A stretch of DNA of 64,000 nucleotides from Promerops cafer (taxonomy: Eukaryota; Chordata; Aves; Passeriformes; Nectariniidae). The stretch lies in assembly GCA_013398275.1 (NCBI GenBank), contig VZSE01010763.1, positions 1-64,000 of the forward strand. The letters run 5' to 3'. Below are positions 37,362 to 49,987 of the stretch, in pieces (the first letter of the stretch is position 1; the number at the start of each line of letters is the position of its first letter). The position numbers were made by a program, and so were the translations under genes. Under the pieces are notes generated by a model. It saw only the letters and a program-made list of their open reading frames with translations, was not told the origin of the DNA and searched no databases.

Positions 37362-37822
37362 TTGTAGCAGGCCCAAAGGAGGACCACAAAGAGTCAAAAA
37401 GTTGGAACACCTCTACTATGGAGAAAGGCTGAGCAGGTTGGGGTTGTTTGGCCTCAAGAAGAGAAGGCTATAGGTGACCTTATAGCATCTTCCAGAACCT
37501 AAAGGGAGCCTATAAGAAAGATGGGGCTGAATTTTTTCATAGGGCCTGTGGATTAGGACAAGGGGTAATGGTTTTAAGCTGAAAGAGAGTCAATTTAGAC
37601 TAGCTATAATACAGAAAATATTTACAATGGTGAAAGGTGATGAAACACTCGAACTGGTTGCCCAGAGCGGTGGTGGGTTCCCCATCCCTGGAAACATTCA
37701 AGATCAAGTCAGACAGGACACCGAGCAACCTGATCCAGCAGGAGCTGTCCCTGCTCTTTGCAGGGAGGTTGGACCTAGATGACCTTTAGAGGTCCCCTCC
37801 AAACCAAACTACTCTGTGATTC
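37362..37822 (+). mobile_element. CR1 LINE 3'-end fragment
   Basis: Follows the CR1 3' region closely: AGGAGGACCACAAAGA, GGAGAAAGGCTGAGCAGGTT, GGGTTGTTTGGCCTCAAGAAG, the GGACAAGGGGTAATGGTTTT block, GGTTGCCCAGAG, CCATCCCTGGAAACATTCA, TTGGACCTAGATGACCTTTA and a final TGTGATTCT. Only the last ~460 bp of the element are present and the terminal octamer repeat is reduced to one unit. It lies about 270 bp to the right of the solo LTR but is an independent insertion. Confidence 0.93.
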
Positions 37823-40800
37823 TAAGACTAGCATCAAACAGATTCACAGAACAGTGGAGCAGGCACAAGAGTGTAGGTATATGAATATATCCATATACAT
37901 ATGAATGCTAACTAGGCTCAGCCAAAATCACACAGTCCTGCTGTGGAAATGTTGACATCCAAGACCAAATACAGTTCTGACATACTGTGAAGAGCACTGC
38001 TGCCATATAGCTGCAAACAACAAGTACAAACAATGAGATACACAGCTATAAATCACAGTTTATGTGGCAAGGCAGTACCAAGAGCTTCTTACAGCTCAGT
38101 CACATCTATGCTGCTACTGGCTGGAGCACTGTGTCTGAGACATCCAAGGACCTGGGATTTCAGGAAATACAAAATTACATTGAGAAATGACTCTGCCCAC
38201 TAACACTTAGGCCACATGACAACAATGCTACATAACAAACAACTCCCAATTAAGTATTGTAATACAAAATGGAAAATCCTATGCTTCCACAAAAAAATTA
38301 GTTACAGCACAAATGAGGCTATGCTTTAATCTGCTCACATCAGTGGAAATACAGAGTAATCCCAGTGACTTCAACAGAGCTCCAAAGGATAGACACACCA
38401 GCACAGGTGATGTCAGAAACTGGTTAATTTTCCTTTCCATCACTTTGACTGTTAAGTCTCTGTTCAAGACACAAAATTATCAAACTGTGGCAGAAAAGTC
38501 TGTTGACTACTTTTGCTCAGAGAGTAAATTTAAATGCTTCCTGAGGAAGCAAGGCTTATAAAGACACGTGGGCCTTCAAAGGGGAAAATGGAAGATTGGC
38601 ATGTTCATTTGCTTACAATTTCCTTTCTATTCTCTCTCTTCTCACAATGTTGCTTGAACAGGTTAGCCAGTTTCAACTATATCTGACACAAGTGACAATA
38701 TTTCACAGATATTGACTCCAGATAGTCAACATGACAGTCACTACCTGTAGAGGAAAGCCCTTACAAGTGCTTCCCTGCTGATGGGGAGATGGCAAGGCAA
38801 CCTTAGCTCTTCACTGACCCCAGAGAATCCATTCAGGAAGCTGCTTTTGAAGGCAATTAGAGAAAGAGGTTCAGTTCTTTGATGTCATTATTAGGCATCA
38901 AAATTCTGGTGGATGCCACGTGAATATGACAAGTTGCCATCTATATTCCCTTAGTTCCATAATTAATGGAGTTGTCTCCTATTTTGCTTAGTGATAGTCA
39001 GATTATATTCTTCTGTAATCACTCACCCATGATAGATTTTAGCAAGGAATTAGCCAATTCAAATAACTGGTCTGCAAATTAGAACTGTGCAAATAATTGT
39101 CTTTATGTAGGGAATGAATTTCCAGAATTAGCGCCAGACTGTAAACTCTTAGATCTCCTGAAATGCAGCACACTGGTCTCCAGGGATCCCATGGAGAAGA
39201 CTTCTTCAAGGAGGGACAATTTCCTGGCCTTTCATGTTATTGAGAGAGAAGTAAAAAAAAAAGGTGTGATACGATTAGCAGATTGTCAGAGAATGGTTTG
39301 AACAGCCTATTCTTCTCAGGCTTCACCTTTTGAGATGCAGCTTCAAGTGTTCCTCTTGCCTTAATCTAGGCTCAGGTATCCTTTGTCTAAGCTGTCTACA
39401 GGTTCTACCTGCCCTGGAGGTCCTTCTAGGAAAGTTTCTGAATTGGATGTACTGTGTTTTCAGTGTTGAGGAAGAGCCCAAAGAACACATGGCATCCACT
39501 CATCAGACAGAACATACTAAGTACATCCATACTCTGGGCAAGTGCATACTTGAATTTATTTCAAAGTGCAATAAACGCATAAGATTTTCCTTGGCTTTAA
39601 CAGCTCAGCAAGCCCACAGCCAGGTATTTCTGAGGTCACTTCCATAGAGAGGGTGGAGAAATGCTGGAATTAAGCTTCGAGTCTCAAAGATCTTCTTAAA
39701 ACGTGGAGTACATAGAAGCTCACTCACAAATTTAAGAGACACAGGAACCTGCAACAACAATAAGAAGCTTGTGAAGGTGAAAACACTGTGGGGCTTGGAT
39801 TAGGAGTGTGATGCTGGATCCTCTCATGAACCTGGGAACTCTGAAGCATATATGGCAGTTGAATATTTTTTTCTGCCAATCGGGGGTAGGTTTTATTTAT
39901 TTATGGCTTTTTATATGTTAGAGACCTTGGACTCCACTTGAGAATACTGTGTCCTGAGCATCAGCTGTGGTTACCTCACCCTTGGAAGGACTCTTGTCTA
40001 GTGGCAAAAAAGCTGAGTGTTGTTTGCTGATGATATGAGGGTGAGGGACTGAGCTACTGATTCTGCAAACTTCACCTTTCAAATCCAGCCTTAAACACAG
40101 ACAGATGGAGACACTTACCTGACAGATGACTGTGGGTACTTTATACTAATCCAAATAATTAATTTGGATTCTGGATCACTCAGCTTTGTGACTTATGCTA
40201 ATAAAATGTTAATATTATGCCAGAAACTAATTGATTTATCCCTTCTTTAGACAAAATACAAATAATGTTAAGACCTTGTGGAATGAGTTTGCTGGTTTAA
40301 TGGTAGGCAGAAAAGTCATACAGTGGAAGCTGAGAGAAGCTTGAAGAAATCCCATATCTGAATAAATTTACCAGTACAAGATTCATTAATAGAAGCTAGA
40401 CTGGGGGGGAGGGGGGAAATAAACCTCATTGTTTTGAGGATAGTTAAATGTGCACAACTTTATTTCTAGGTCAAATCCATAAAGTAAATGACAAAAGATA
40501 AACAGCCACTCATACTCGACATGTGCTTTGACTAGAGCAGCTAAATTTTATGCCTTATAGTCTTACAGCAAATTCCTTAGTGTTCCTCTTTAGCATAAAA
40601 GAGAAACAAGAAGATTTCACATTTCTTGTCCAGGAACATTCAGAATCCATTTCACTTCTTTGTCCAAAGCTTGATCCTTCTGCCCCACTGCCAGACTGTG
40701 GGGATAATATTGCAACTGCTTTCTTGAATGAAATGTGAGCAGAAAGATTGGTCTTGGATGGGCTACATGAGCAGATGCCTGGGTTAAAGCTCTCTAAAAA

Positions 40801-43244
40801 TTCATTAGAACAATCCTCAGCCTGGTTTCTGACTATGAAATCATGCAACAAACCACCTTGGAGATGGTGATTGCTCCAGGGAAATCAGAATTTGATTAAA
40901 CAAGGTCCAGATTTTTAGATACCTGCAGTTGAAATAATGGAGTTATTAGAATCTGTGCTTTGGGGGCTGCTCAGGAAGAGAAAGGAATCCAGAAAAACAG
41001 GGTATGACTACTTACATAATAATTTGAAGTCAGATACTGTTCTGGAGAAGATAAGCTTTCCAAGGCAGAAATTCCTCCAGAGATTTCCTTTGTCGTGATA
41101 GGCTCTGGATGACTGTTCTTTGTCCAGGTGCTGATGTTTTCCAGGCACTGAAAACAGGCAGATGATGCTATTTGCATATGAGGGAAAAAGAAGTGGAGCT
41201 AAGACTTGCTCATCCTGCTTCTAGCTCCATCCATACTGTTTCAGTCTTGTTCAGTCACATCAAGAATGGTGCTGGCAGAGAGAGAGTAAAAACTAGGGAG
41301 ATGCAGGAAGAGTCACAGACCTTTTCAGCTTAAGGGCACTAAGGCAGAGGACTCTTGACCTCTCAAGGGTCACTTTACAAACCTCTTTCACCATGCTTTT
41401 GTCAATAGTACAGCACCTGCTTTATAGGTACTTCATGAACTTACGGTCACCTTCATCATCATCCCATGTAAAGTACATTACTGTGAAAGCATGGGCCATG
41501 TCTGTGGCCTCTTGCCTCCAAACCCATGCCTTGTTTGTGTGGACTTCATTTCAGATCTTGAGGATTCTGTGGCCTGGGGCTGATTTTGTTTCATGTCTTT
41601 GGAGACACAGAGAACACTGAGACTGCTTAACACATAATAAAATAAAAAATAACCCTAAATGAATGGGAAGCCCTGAACTATGAAATTAATAAAAGCATTT
41701 TCAAAGGTGTCCTGACAATGTTTTACAGGTTTCAAGCAGCAGCTTGATCGCCCATGATCAATATCTGCTATTTATATCTTGGCATCTCTCACCCTAACAC
41801 TCTGAAGTGCATCTGTGCTGAAGAAAACTTGCTGTGTTTGTTTGCTGCTAGTGCGTGTGGTGACAACAGCAGCATCCCCTTTCCGAGGACAAGAGCCCTT
41901 TGTCTTGCACACATTCTGCCACAGTAAGCATGGGCTGAGACTGCACCTCACCTTTTATCCCAATTTCACACGTTGGCTTCACAGCATTAATAAATTGGTT
42001 TCATTTGCCACACATTTGGCAGGAGAATTTTCTAATAACATTTTTATCCCCTTTGAGAACATGAATCACTCTCATGCTGAGTATAAAATTACTTCCCTCC
42101 CTCTCCTTATTAAAGGCACCGCACGTTAGCAGGGGTCAGGCACTCAGCCTTGCCAGTGGCAAAGTCACAACCAAGGGCAGGGCTGGGAGGCACGGCTGCA
42201 AAGCTCACTGCTTTTCTTTCTCATGGATGGCGGATAACCTATTTAGCACCCAGAATATATGGTTTTCTCCAGCTGTCAATCCTACCTGGTTGGGACACAG
42301 ATTGAGAAAACGTGTGTGAGATGCACCGCGCTGCCCACACGGCTGCTGCAAACAAGAGGTACATAAAATGTGTCCAGCAGATGTCTGCTGCTCCTGCCCT
42401 CGTGGGGGCCACCAGAAGCTCCCACCAGGAGCCTCCCCACACCTCGGAAAATGGTCCCTTCATAGCCATAGACACTTTGGGAGCCGCAGGGGTTTTGCCT
42501 GAAAGCATGGGAGGGATCAGCAACAAACCAAAAATGGTAGCATTCACACATTATATATCCATCTGTCTGACTTCTGGTTTGAAAAGGGAAAAACACTTAA
42601 TTTTTCTGATTTCAAAATAATGTTTTTATAAGGGGAATTTTGTCTGACAATTGACTTTAGACAGCAAGCAGGTCATGTTACTACAGCTAATTGAGTATTT
42701 GATTTGAGGAGCACTGCATTCTGAGAGTCATTTTGCTCCAAGTGCACACCCCAGTCTAAATGTGCCCCTTGAAAATACAGATCTGTCCTCACATTACCTT
42801 TTCTCCCAAGTTCTTTGCAAAGACTCCCTGTAATGGATTAAGATGGAAGAAAGACAAGTAAGAGAGATGCCAAGAACTAGCACGGACAGGGAGCTATGAA
42901 CTAATCCATGCTGCCAGGTGGGATCACCAGCACATCACAAGCATGCACATAACCTGCCTGAATCCCAGGCATGGATTTCTGTGGTGTCACAGAGACCTGA
43001 GGGGTGTGCAGGGAAATCCTGCTCACACCTCTCTGGTTTTCCTCTGAGATCTTGCAGGTTACATGCTGCGCTACCCAATGCACTCAAGTTTTAACTGCTC
43101 AGCAGCACTTTCAAGATCACAAAGAGTTTTGCTGGCAATGTAATAGCCCTGCAAGGAATTTAGACATCTTCAGGTCTGGCAGCAGCTTTGCTGGTGTTTT
43201 GGCATGTCTCTGAGCAATCTAGATGTTGGTTCTTGGTGCTAGTG

Positions 43245-43306
43245 TTTTTTGTTTGGTTTAGTTTGGTTTTGGTTTGGTTTGGTTTTGTTGGTTTTTTTTT
43301 TTTTTA
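43245..43306. repeat. (GTTTG)n-like simple repeat ending in poly-T
   Basis: Imperfect GTTTGGTTTGG units run into about 14 T residues. On the other strand this is an A tract followed by CCAAAC units, which can arise from a decayed retroposon tail, but no element body is visible next to it. Confidence 0.9.
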
Positions 43307-45492
43307 ATGAGGCCTTTGTATTTTATTTCTGAGTTGTTCACAGGGATACACACAAAGGAGTGATACAAGGTATAGCTTGAAGCTGTTACTTCAGTGATAA
43401 TCTCATGCGTGCCCTGTGTTACAGGAGAACAACACTGTGGCAAAAAATGTCAGCGTATTTTGTCCAAATATGCTATGTGGTGCATAGAATTTGTCCACAG
43501 TTCCTTTAATGATTTTGGATCAGTTATGGGAGGGTGAGATTTCATATCCAGCACAGCATGCAAACTGCTCCCTGTCAACATATCCATATTCAAATATAGA
43601 AATGAAAGGTCAAACGTAGTGAAGACCGTGGGTAGGCAGCTGCTTGGTGAGCACCAGGGTTCCTGGGCTTTTCCCATTTGATCCTTCGAGGCAGGTTGTC
43701 CTTTTTCTAGCTTCTGAGTCATCGTCAAGAAGAGCACAGTGCCAAGATCACAACAAAAACACAATCATGTGAGGCATCTACCCTGTTCTTCTGCCGGCAT
43801 GAAAATAGCAGCCAGCAGGAGAGCCTGTGCCGCAGCTGTCTGGGTTAGGTTTGATTGGTCAGATAAATCACATTGTATTGTTTCCATTCCTTTGGCTCAG
43901 GGAATGTGTAAGCACTTCAAAACTGAATGCTTATGCATGAGAACTTTAAACTAGTTTTCTTAAATGCACACATATGTATCTTTGACATTGACTTTTTACA
44001 GATTTTCTTGTCAATAAAAGTAAATTGCTTGACTGTTCACAGAAAGTTACCATAAACAGAGTCAGAGTGAGTTCCTATTTTAAAACTGTGTTTTAGCAAG
44101 CAACTGCCTTCAGTGGCAACTTTGTCAAAAGAAATGATAAAGTCTTTACTGCTGTGACTCCATGCCACCACAGCACTGAAGTCAGTTCTCTGACCAAGAG
44201 CCCCAAACTTTAAGGAATAGCAGAGCACACACCACATACCTATTTCAGACAGGGGAACTCGCTGATTTATGGCAAGTTGTGGGTAATGGAATTGTCTCAT
44301 CTCATCAGAGGACATAGACACTGTCCAGTTACTTCCCAACTGTGCAAATGCTTTTGTTTCAGGGCTGACAACTCTAGACCTTTTCACAACTCCTCAGGTC
44401 CTTCTTCAGGGTGATGGAGAAAGCTTTTCAGCGTACAGTAAAAAATCATACCTCAAAATCTTTCCCAACTCTTGCACATCCTCGGGAAGCAATCACAGCT
44501 GCTCCACAGAAGGAGTCCCAGCACCTCCTGCCTACCCACCCCCTCCGCATCATGAAGACATGAAAGGAACAGGGAAAGAAAATCAAACCCTGAAAGTTTA
44601 GGAGAGTGAATAGAACAAAAGGAGTGGAAGATAGGGGAGCATAGCTGGTGGTGGATTTTTTAGGATAGTTATTTATAAGGGATATAAGAGTACCAATTGA
44701 TTTACTCAGGACAGAAGACTCAGTGTGTTTCTAGTTTCTCTCTCTTTGCTATGAGTCCCAGTTACATGAAGTCCACATGGGAACTCCTCCTCCAGCAGAC
44801 TGAGCCTGAGGGCACCATCAGCTCCCCGTCTGCCCAGTCCTCCCACTCCAGCTCCGTGTCACTCTTTGTACTGCTAGCATCAAACACTGCTTGATCCATC
44901 TCACATGGATTAGTGGTGACAGGCAGCTTTGCTGGCTGCATCAGTACTGCCAGAGCACTGGCTGCTAACGGGACACAGGCAGGTGGGGGCTAATTCATTT
45001 TGAGACATTTAAGACCAATTATTTTTACCTGGACGCTCTTGGAGACCTGACTGATGGCTGGAGTCGGGTTTGTGTAGCTATTGTAAGGTTACCTCAGTCT
45101 TGATCTTATCCTTGATCAACATGGTTGCTTCAGTCTCTGCTTCCCTTCATGTGTGAAGCAGCTGCCCTTGTTTTCTGAGGATGTGGGGTGGAACTGACAC
45201 AATTAAAGGTCACCCTCCATCTGGGAAGAGAAAGTTCTGGTCTACAGTGAAGCTCAGGGGCTGGTTTCCATTTTGTCAGAGTTATGTAACCTCTAAATAA
45301 AAAATATTTCTGCTGTTCACTACAAGATCTTGTTGCTTAATGCTCCCTAGAAATGGCTGCCAGATTCCTGTACAAACATAGCATGTACACAGTGTTTTAA
45401 AACCTACATAGATTGGAAGTTCTTTAAATTGTAATTTCAAAGCATTTTATAGATGAGAATCAGTTCTTCCAACTGAAAAACAGGACTGCCTG

Positions 45493-45565
45493 ATTTTCAG
45501 AGGTGCTGGATTCCAGCTGAGGCCAAAGGCAACTGCTTTTGGTTTTGTGCTGCACTTCTGAAAAT
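45493..45565. repeat. Hairpin-like inverted repeat, possible old amniote repeat
   Basis: Arm ATTTTCAGAGGTGCTG at 45493-45508 pairs with CTGCACTTCTGAAAAT at 45550-45565 (14 of 16 positions), around a 41-bp spacer containing GGCCAAAGGCAACTGC. The arm words GATTTTCAGAGGTGCTG are typical of an old palindromic repeat frequent in reptile and bird genomes. That family link is from memory and uncertain. Confidence 0.6.
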
Positions 45566-45996
45566 TAAGTTTGCATTATTAACAGTATATGTTAATAACA
45601 GGCATTCCAGGTGCAGTTGAGAGACATGGAAATAAAGTAGAGGGACATAGGATAGACGCAGAACAAAAACTTGACAAATGTGGAAGCAGTCAAGCCTTTA
45701 AAGAAAAGCACTATTTCCCACATCATATTTCATAACTCCCAGCTTATAATACAACTGATCCATGCTGCAAAAACAGAACCCAAAAGCTAAGGTCGTCCAT
45801 TTTGAATATGTATGTTCAAGAGCCAGTGACAAAAATTTCATTTCTTCCCAGGATTAGGTAAGTGCACTCTTGTTTATTTTAGACAATAATTAAGCATTTT
45901 TACTCTATCCTCATATATGTCAAAATGCCCTAATGCTTAACAAAATTTCATTAGCTTCCAGCTAACGAAACTTTAGTTCCATTTTGTGCATACACA

Positions 45997-46030
45997 ACAT
46001 CCAGCACCTGTGGACATCCAGCATCTGTTA
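45997..46030. repeat. 17-bp tandem duplication
   Basis: ACATCCAGCACCTGTGG followed directly by ACATCCAGCATCTGTTA, 14 of 17 identical. The differences show it is older than the 39-bp duplication at 3947. Confidence 0.85.
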
Positions 46031-47962
46031 AGGTATCTAAACTTATAAACCTACAGAATTGTGAGTATGTATTTCTGTGGAGAATCAGTTATGTGCATTG
46101 CATTATATAGAAGTTATGTATAAATTAGGTATACATAATACCTTATATCATTCTGCTTATCTGCAGGAAAACACAAGATGTTTTGGGAAAGAAACAAAAC
46201 CAAAAGGAGATCTGTCGAAGAACCCAGAGATCCGCTATTTTAAAAAAATGCTTTAATCTGCCTCTAGCCACACTGCCAAAATTAATTTTTCCTAGGCCTA
46301 AGCCAGGGATCAATGACAGTAAGACTGCAGATCTGCACTATGTGGGTAGATTTTCTGTATTGTAAGTACCCTTCTTTGCTGAGCATTCACTGGTAGAAGG
46401 CAAAACAGCAAAGTGTGTTTCCCCTTCTGCAGTGACAAAGACAACTAAGCTGAGTTGACTGAGGTTTGCAAGGAAGAGCTAAGAGCTAACTACAAGTAAT
46501 GATGGATGCAAGATTTTGCTGCATCCATTGTGCCTGTCACTTGCTTTGGAGGGAAAACATAAACAGCAAAAAAATCTCTTCCTAGAATACAGCTGACACA
46601 AACAGATGCAACCACAGGCTCTGAAGACAAGGGGCTCCGAGGTGCTGAGCAAAACCAGGATCAGAAGCTAACACGGTGGCCAAAGGGGCCATGGTAGTAC
46701 TTCGAGCAAGGGTAGAAGAAATGGAGTAGAACACAAGGGAGTGTCCTTGAAAGGGACTAAATAGGATCTGAATTAGAGATCAAACGTAACTGATTTATAG
46801 TCATTTGCACAGGATCAAAAAATTTTCACCTCCAAGTCCAGGACAGGTTTGCATCTGTGCCTGCATTTATTAAAGAGATGACTTTCACTTTTTGATGTCA
46901 GCATCTTCCCTGTGCATGGATGTCATGTCCAAGATTTCCTCACACAGAATTTTGAGCCAGATACAGTATACCTCTGTAGCATGGAACCTATTCCAATCCC
47001 ATGAACATCCCCTGCACTGTGTATCCTTTCTTTCTGCATGTACAGGACACTCCTGGGAGGGCCATCAATCTACAAAGTACCAGCAAACTACCAAGTACAA
47101 AGTGCAAAGTACCATGCCTCTCTTGAAACAAAGCAGAACTAAAGGAATTTAAAGCTTACAAAACTGCCATAAACTTGGGATTCAAATACCGTGCTTCTTC
47201 CCATGAGAAAAACCTTTCATCTTACTTTCCTGACCATCCCAATGGGCACAGAGACATCTACTTTAGATATTTCACATACATAAATCACAGCATAGCATAT
47301 ATACATTGCTTTTATTTCTCACACCCTTTAGAAGCAGTCCCCCAACTTCCAGAATTCTGTGGTCACAAATTGAAAGCCACTGTCATAAAGACACTGCACC
47401 CCATGGGGAAAATTAAGAAAAGCAGTGGATAAAAGACAGAGAAAATAAAAAAGCTGCAGTGCGATAGCCATGTAATAGACTGGTAATCACCTAGTTTGCT
47501 TTTAAATCAAGCTTTGTTTCTATGTATGTGCTCTTATTCAAACAGGAATTAGCTTGGGACATCCCAGTTATGTAAGTCAGCCCACAGGTGAAACACTATG
47601 GTCAAGCTACTCCCTCTTCAGGCACGGAAGGCCATTAGAGTGCTGACAACTCTGCCAAGTACTTGTAATATATTTTGCTCTGCCAGACATAAAGCTCAGC
47701 AAGACTAGATGATAAAATGCTTTGGGGCTGGTTTGGTCTTCCTACACTTAGCCCTGTAGGTTGGTGTGCACCTATAAGCACCCTGAAGGTGGTCCACATG
47801 CACCCTCACAGAGAGATGCACTTTTCCAGCCCCTTGACATGAGACATTCTCAGCAGCTAAGACATAGCCAGGAAAGCCTTCTCCTTGCAGCACCATCCCA
47901 GATCAGGCATCCACCACACACATACTGAACCCCTCACCCTCTTTATTCCTGTTTACTGGGAG

Positions 47963-47992
47963 GGCCACATTAGGGAAGGCCACACTAGGGAA
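47963..47992. repeat. 15-bp tandem duplication
   Basis: GGCCACATTAGGGAA followed directly by GGCCACACTAGGGAA, 14 of 15 identical. Confidence 0.9.
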
Positions 47993-48683
47993 AACAGGTT
48001 CTACTTAAAGGAGCTTTACTGGGGGAAAAAAAGCATGTGTGTCTCCAAAACAGATTACAAAGACAGTAAACACAGCAGTGTAGAGGGAAATCGCCACAGT
48101 CTTTAGACAGCTGTACAGCTGTCATTAATGAAAAGGAGAGGAAATCTTTTCAAAGTGAAAATATGCCTAGATCTGCCCCTGTACATTAGAGAGACAGGAG
48201 ATCTAAGCATCGGGTTTTAATGAGATAGAGCCTGAAAAGAATTCCATATATGTTAGGTGATGTAAGAAGCATTCTGTCACAGAACAGAAAGTGTTGCAAC
48301 CATGCCTCACTGCATGAATCAAATTACAGGAAAAACAGGCAGAAGCCAAACACGGAAGGTACTTCATCATTAAAAACTGTTAAAACAAAACATGTAGTAT
48401 TGTACATAATCTTGCATTGGCAATCAAAAAGTGGACTGAATTATCTGATGCTTGGGTTCTCACTCATATGCATCTGTATCTGCTGAGACAGCATATTCAT
48501 AGTGATTGTATCTGATGGGGCACCCTCATTGTCCCTTTGTAGCATCCCTAATGTAAGTTCCACTAACCAAGAGATCAGTGGATCAGTGTGATTCATAGAA
48601 GCTTGCTGCTGATATGATGTTCCTGAAGCAAATAAAAACCTTCTGACCAGATCTATCTGGCACTGCTTTGCTGCAAACACCCC

Positions 48684-49064
48684 TGATGGAGTTGGTGTTG
48701 TTCAGCCTGGAGAAGAAAAGGCTCCAGGGAGATCTTATAGCACCTTCCAGTACTTGAAGGGGCTACAAGAGAGCTGAAGAAGGATTTTTTAGAAAGGCAT
48801 GGAGTGACAGGACAAGAGGAAACAGCTTCAAACTGCAAGACAGTTGGTTTAGATTAGGTACTGCAAAAATATCCTGTACTGAGAGGTTGATGAAACACTG
48901 GAACGGGTTGCCCAGAGAAGCTTTGTATATCCCATCCCTGGAAGTGTTCAAGGCCAGGTTGGATGGGGATCTGAGCAACCTTGTCTAGTGGGAAGTGTCC
49001 CTGCCCATGGCAGGTTTTTTGAAATTATGTGATCTTAAAGGTCCCTTCCAACCCAAACCATTCC
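48684..49064 (+). mobile_element. CR1 LINE 3'-end fragment
   Basis: Shows the CR1 3' blocks in order: TTGTTCAGCCTGGAGAAG, AAAGGCTCCAGGGAGATCTT, CTTCCAGTACTTGAAGGGG, GACAGGACAAGAGGAAACAG, GGTTGCCCAGAGAAG, CCATCCCTGGAAGTGTTCA, CCAGGTTGGATGGGGATCTG and GGTCCCTTCCAACCCAAACC. Only ~380 bp are retained, and the ATTCTATG terminus is lost after CCATTC. It differs in wording from the copy at 37.4 kb, which suggests another CR1 subfamily. Confidence 0.93.
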
Positions 49065-49499
49065 TGCCCCAGCCTGCTGCACCCTTTGGTTTAATGGACT
49101 CAAAATGAGATAACTCATCTTTAAAAAAAATGTGGGGAGTGTGGGGACAAGAGAAAAAATCCATGCTATTTACACATGCATATTTTACCTCTCAATTCTG
49201 ACAAAGGATAAAGAATACAGTATTTTACACTTCCAGTGAGGAGTCATCAAAAGAAGCTGCTCTTGATGGCTAAAAGCATAGGTAACTGTACTGTTTGCAA
49301 TAGATACGAGTCTCCAGCATGGTCTTAAATCCAAAGGGACACGCTAGAGGATCCATACTAGGAACCAAAAGTACTAAAGCCATGACCCTTGGCATGAACA
49401 GAGGCTGCTCAGTGTCACAGCATCCCTGCATATAGCTGTCAGTAGATCTGCCTTACTGTCTCTTACAGAAAGGACTCAAATCTCTCCTAAAGCACCATA
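49065..49499. other. Unique non-coding sequence, no gene seen
   Basis: Nothing recognisable apart from a short A-rich run near 49121-49130. Confidence 0.6.
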
Positions 49500-49925
49500 T
49501 TAGAGATGGGCAATCGGAGACCTAATTAGCGGCGGCAGCATCAGGGAACGGAAGACGGCAATAGGGCTGAGCTCGGGGATATATTTCTCTTTCAGACAGA
49601 CCCTGTACACTGACCCCCTGTAGCCACCCAGGGATCACCTTCAGCATCTGACCTGGACCTCCAGCCTTCACCCAGGTCTCGGAGGGAAGGCTGAACACCA
49701 GTGTCTGTGCTGCTGCCATATCTCTGATAGATGTGCTGCCGGGTGTCGCTGAGAGCCTGGCAGTCGTGTTCCCTGGGGGCAGCCAGGCTTCCAGCACCAG
49801 CGAGGTGAAAGGCAGCTGCCATTCCTCCCAGCACCAGCTGGAGAAGCCACAGCAATGTGTAAAAAGTGCCAGCAGTGGGAGCCTCGGGGGAGAAGAGGGA
49901 AAGAAACGACGTCACTGTAATGGAA
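49500..49925. other. CpG-enriched patch, candidate regulatory element or exon
   Basis: About 14 CpGs occur in ~420 bp, against near absence around it, starting with AGCGGCGGCAGC and ending with GACGTCAC (49908-49915), a cAMP-response-element-like word. It is too short and too sparse for a strong CpG island. A minus-strand frame is open across most of it (see the separate entry). Confidence 0.45.
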
Positions 49926-49987
49926 CCCTTCCCTGCCTGACTGTCTGTCTGTCTGTCAGCAAGGACTTCTGAGTCAATAAATACCAG
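49592..49987 (-). other. Open minus-strand frame of ~132 codons, coding status unknown
   Basis: The frame is free of stops from 49987 down to a stop ending at 49592. It contains a hydrophobic segment (GTFYTLLWLLQLVLGGMAAA) followed by a polar part (HDCQALSDTRQHIYQRYGSS). The first ATG lies inside the hydrophobic segment (at 49822, giving a 76-residue product), so if real this would more likely be an internal exon than a whole gene. An acceptor-like TTCCATTACAG lies within the frame. I do not recognise the sequence, and GC-rich DNA favours open frames by chance. Low confidence that it is a gene. Confidence 0.2.
49939..49958. repeat. (CTGT)n short microsatellite
   Basis: Just over four CTGT units directly beside the CpG-enriched patch. 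Confidence 0.9.

Larger units (their letters stand above)
37823..48683. other. Unique non-coding sequence with minor repeats, no gene seen
   Basis: About 10.8 kb with overlapping short open frames (up to 116 codons) and no recognisable exon, promoter or RNA gene. Contains a GTTTG-type simple repeat (43245-43306), a hairpin-like inverted repeat (45493-45565) and two short tandem duplications (45997-46030 and 47963-47992). A G-rich run occurs at 40403-40416. The 42300-42500 stretch is slightly more GC-rich. Confidence 0.55.

Noticed and set aside
40401..40418. G-rich run as a G-quadruplex
   Set aside because: Only two G tracts separated by one A. Four separated tracts are needed for a standard quadruplex.
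44037..44387. 116-codon minus-strand frame
   Set aside because: No ORF-specific signal, no domain, and competing frames. Length is within chance for 64 kb.
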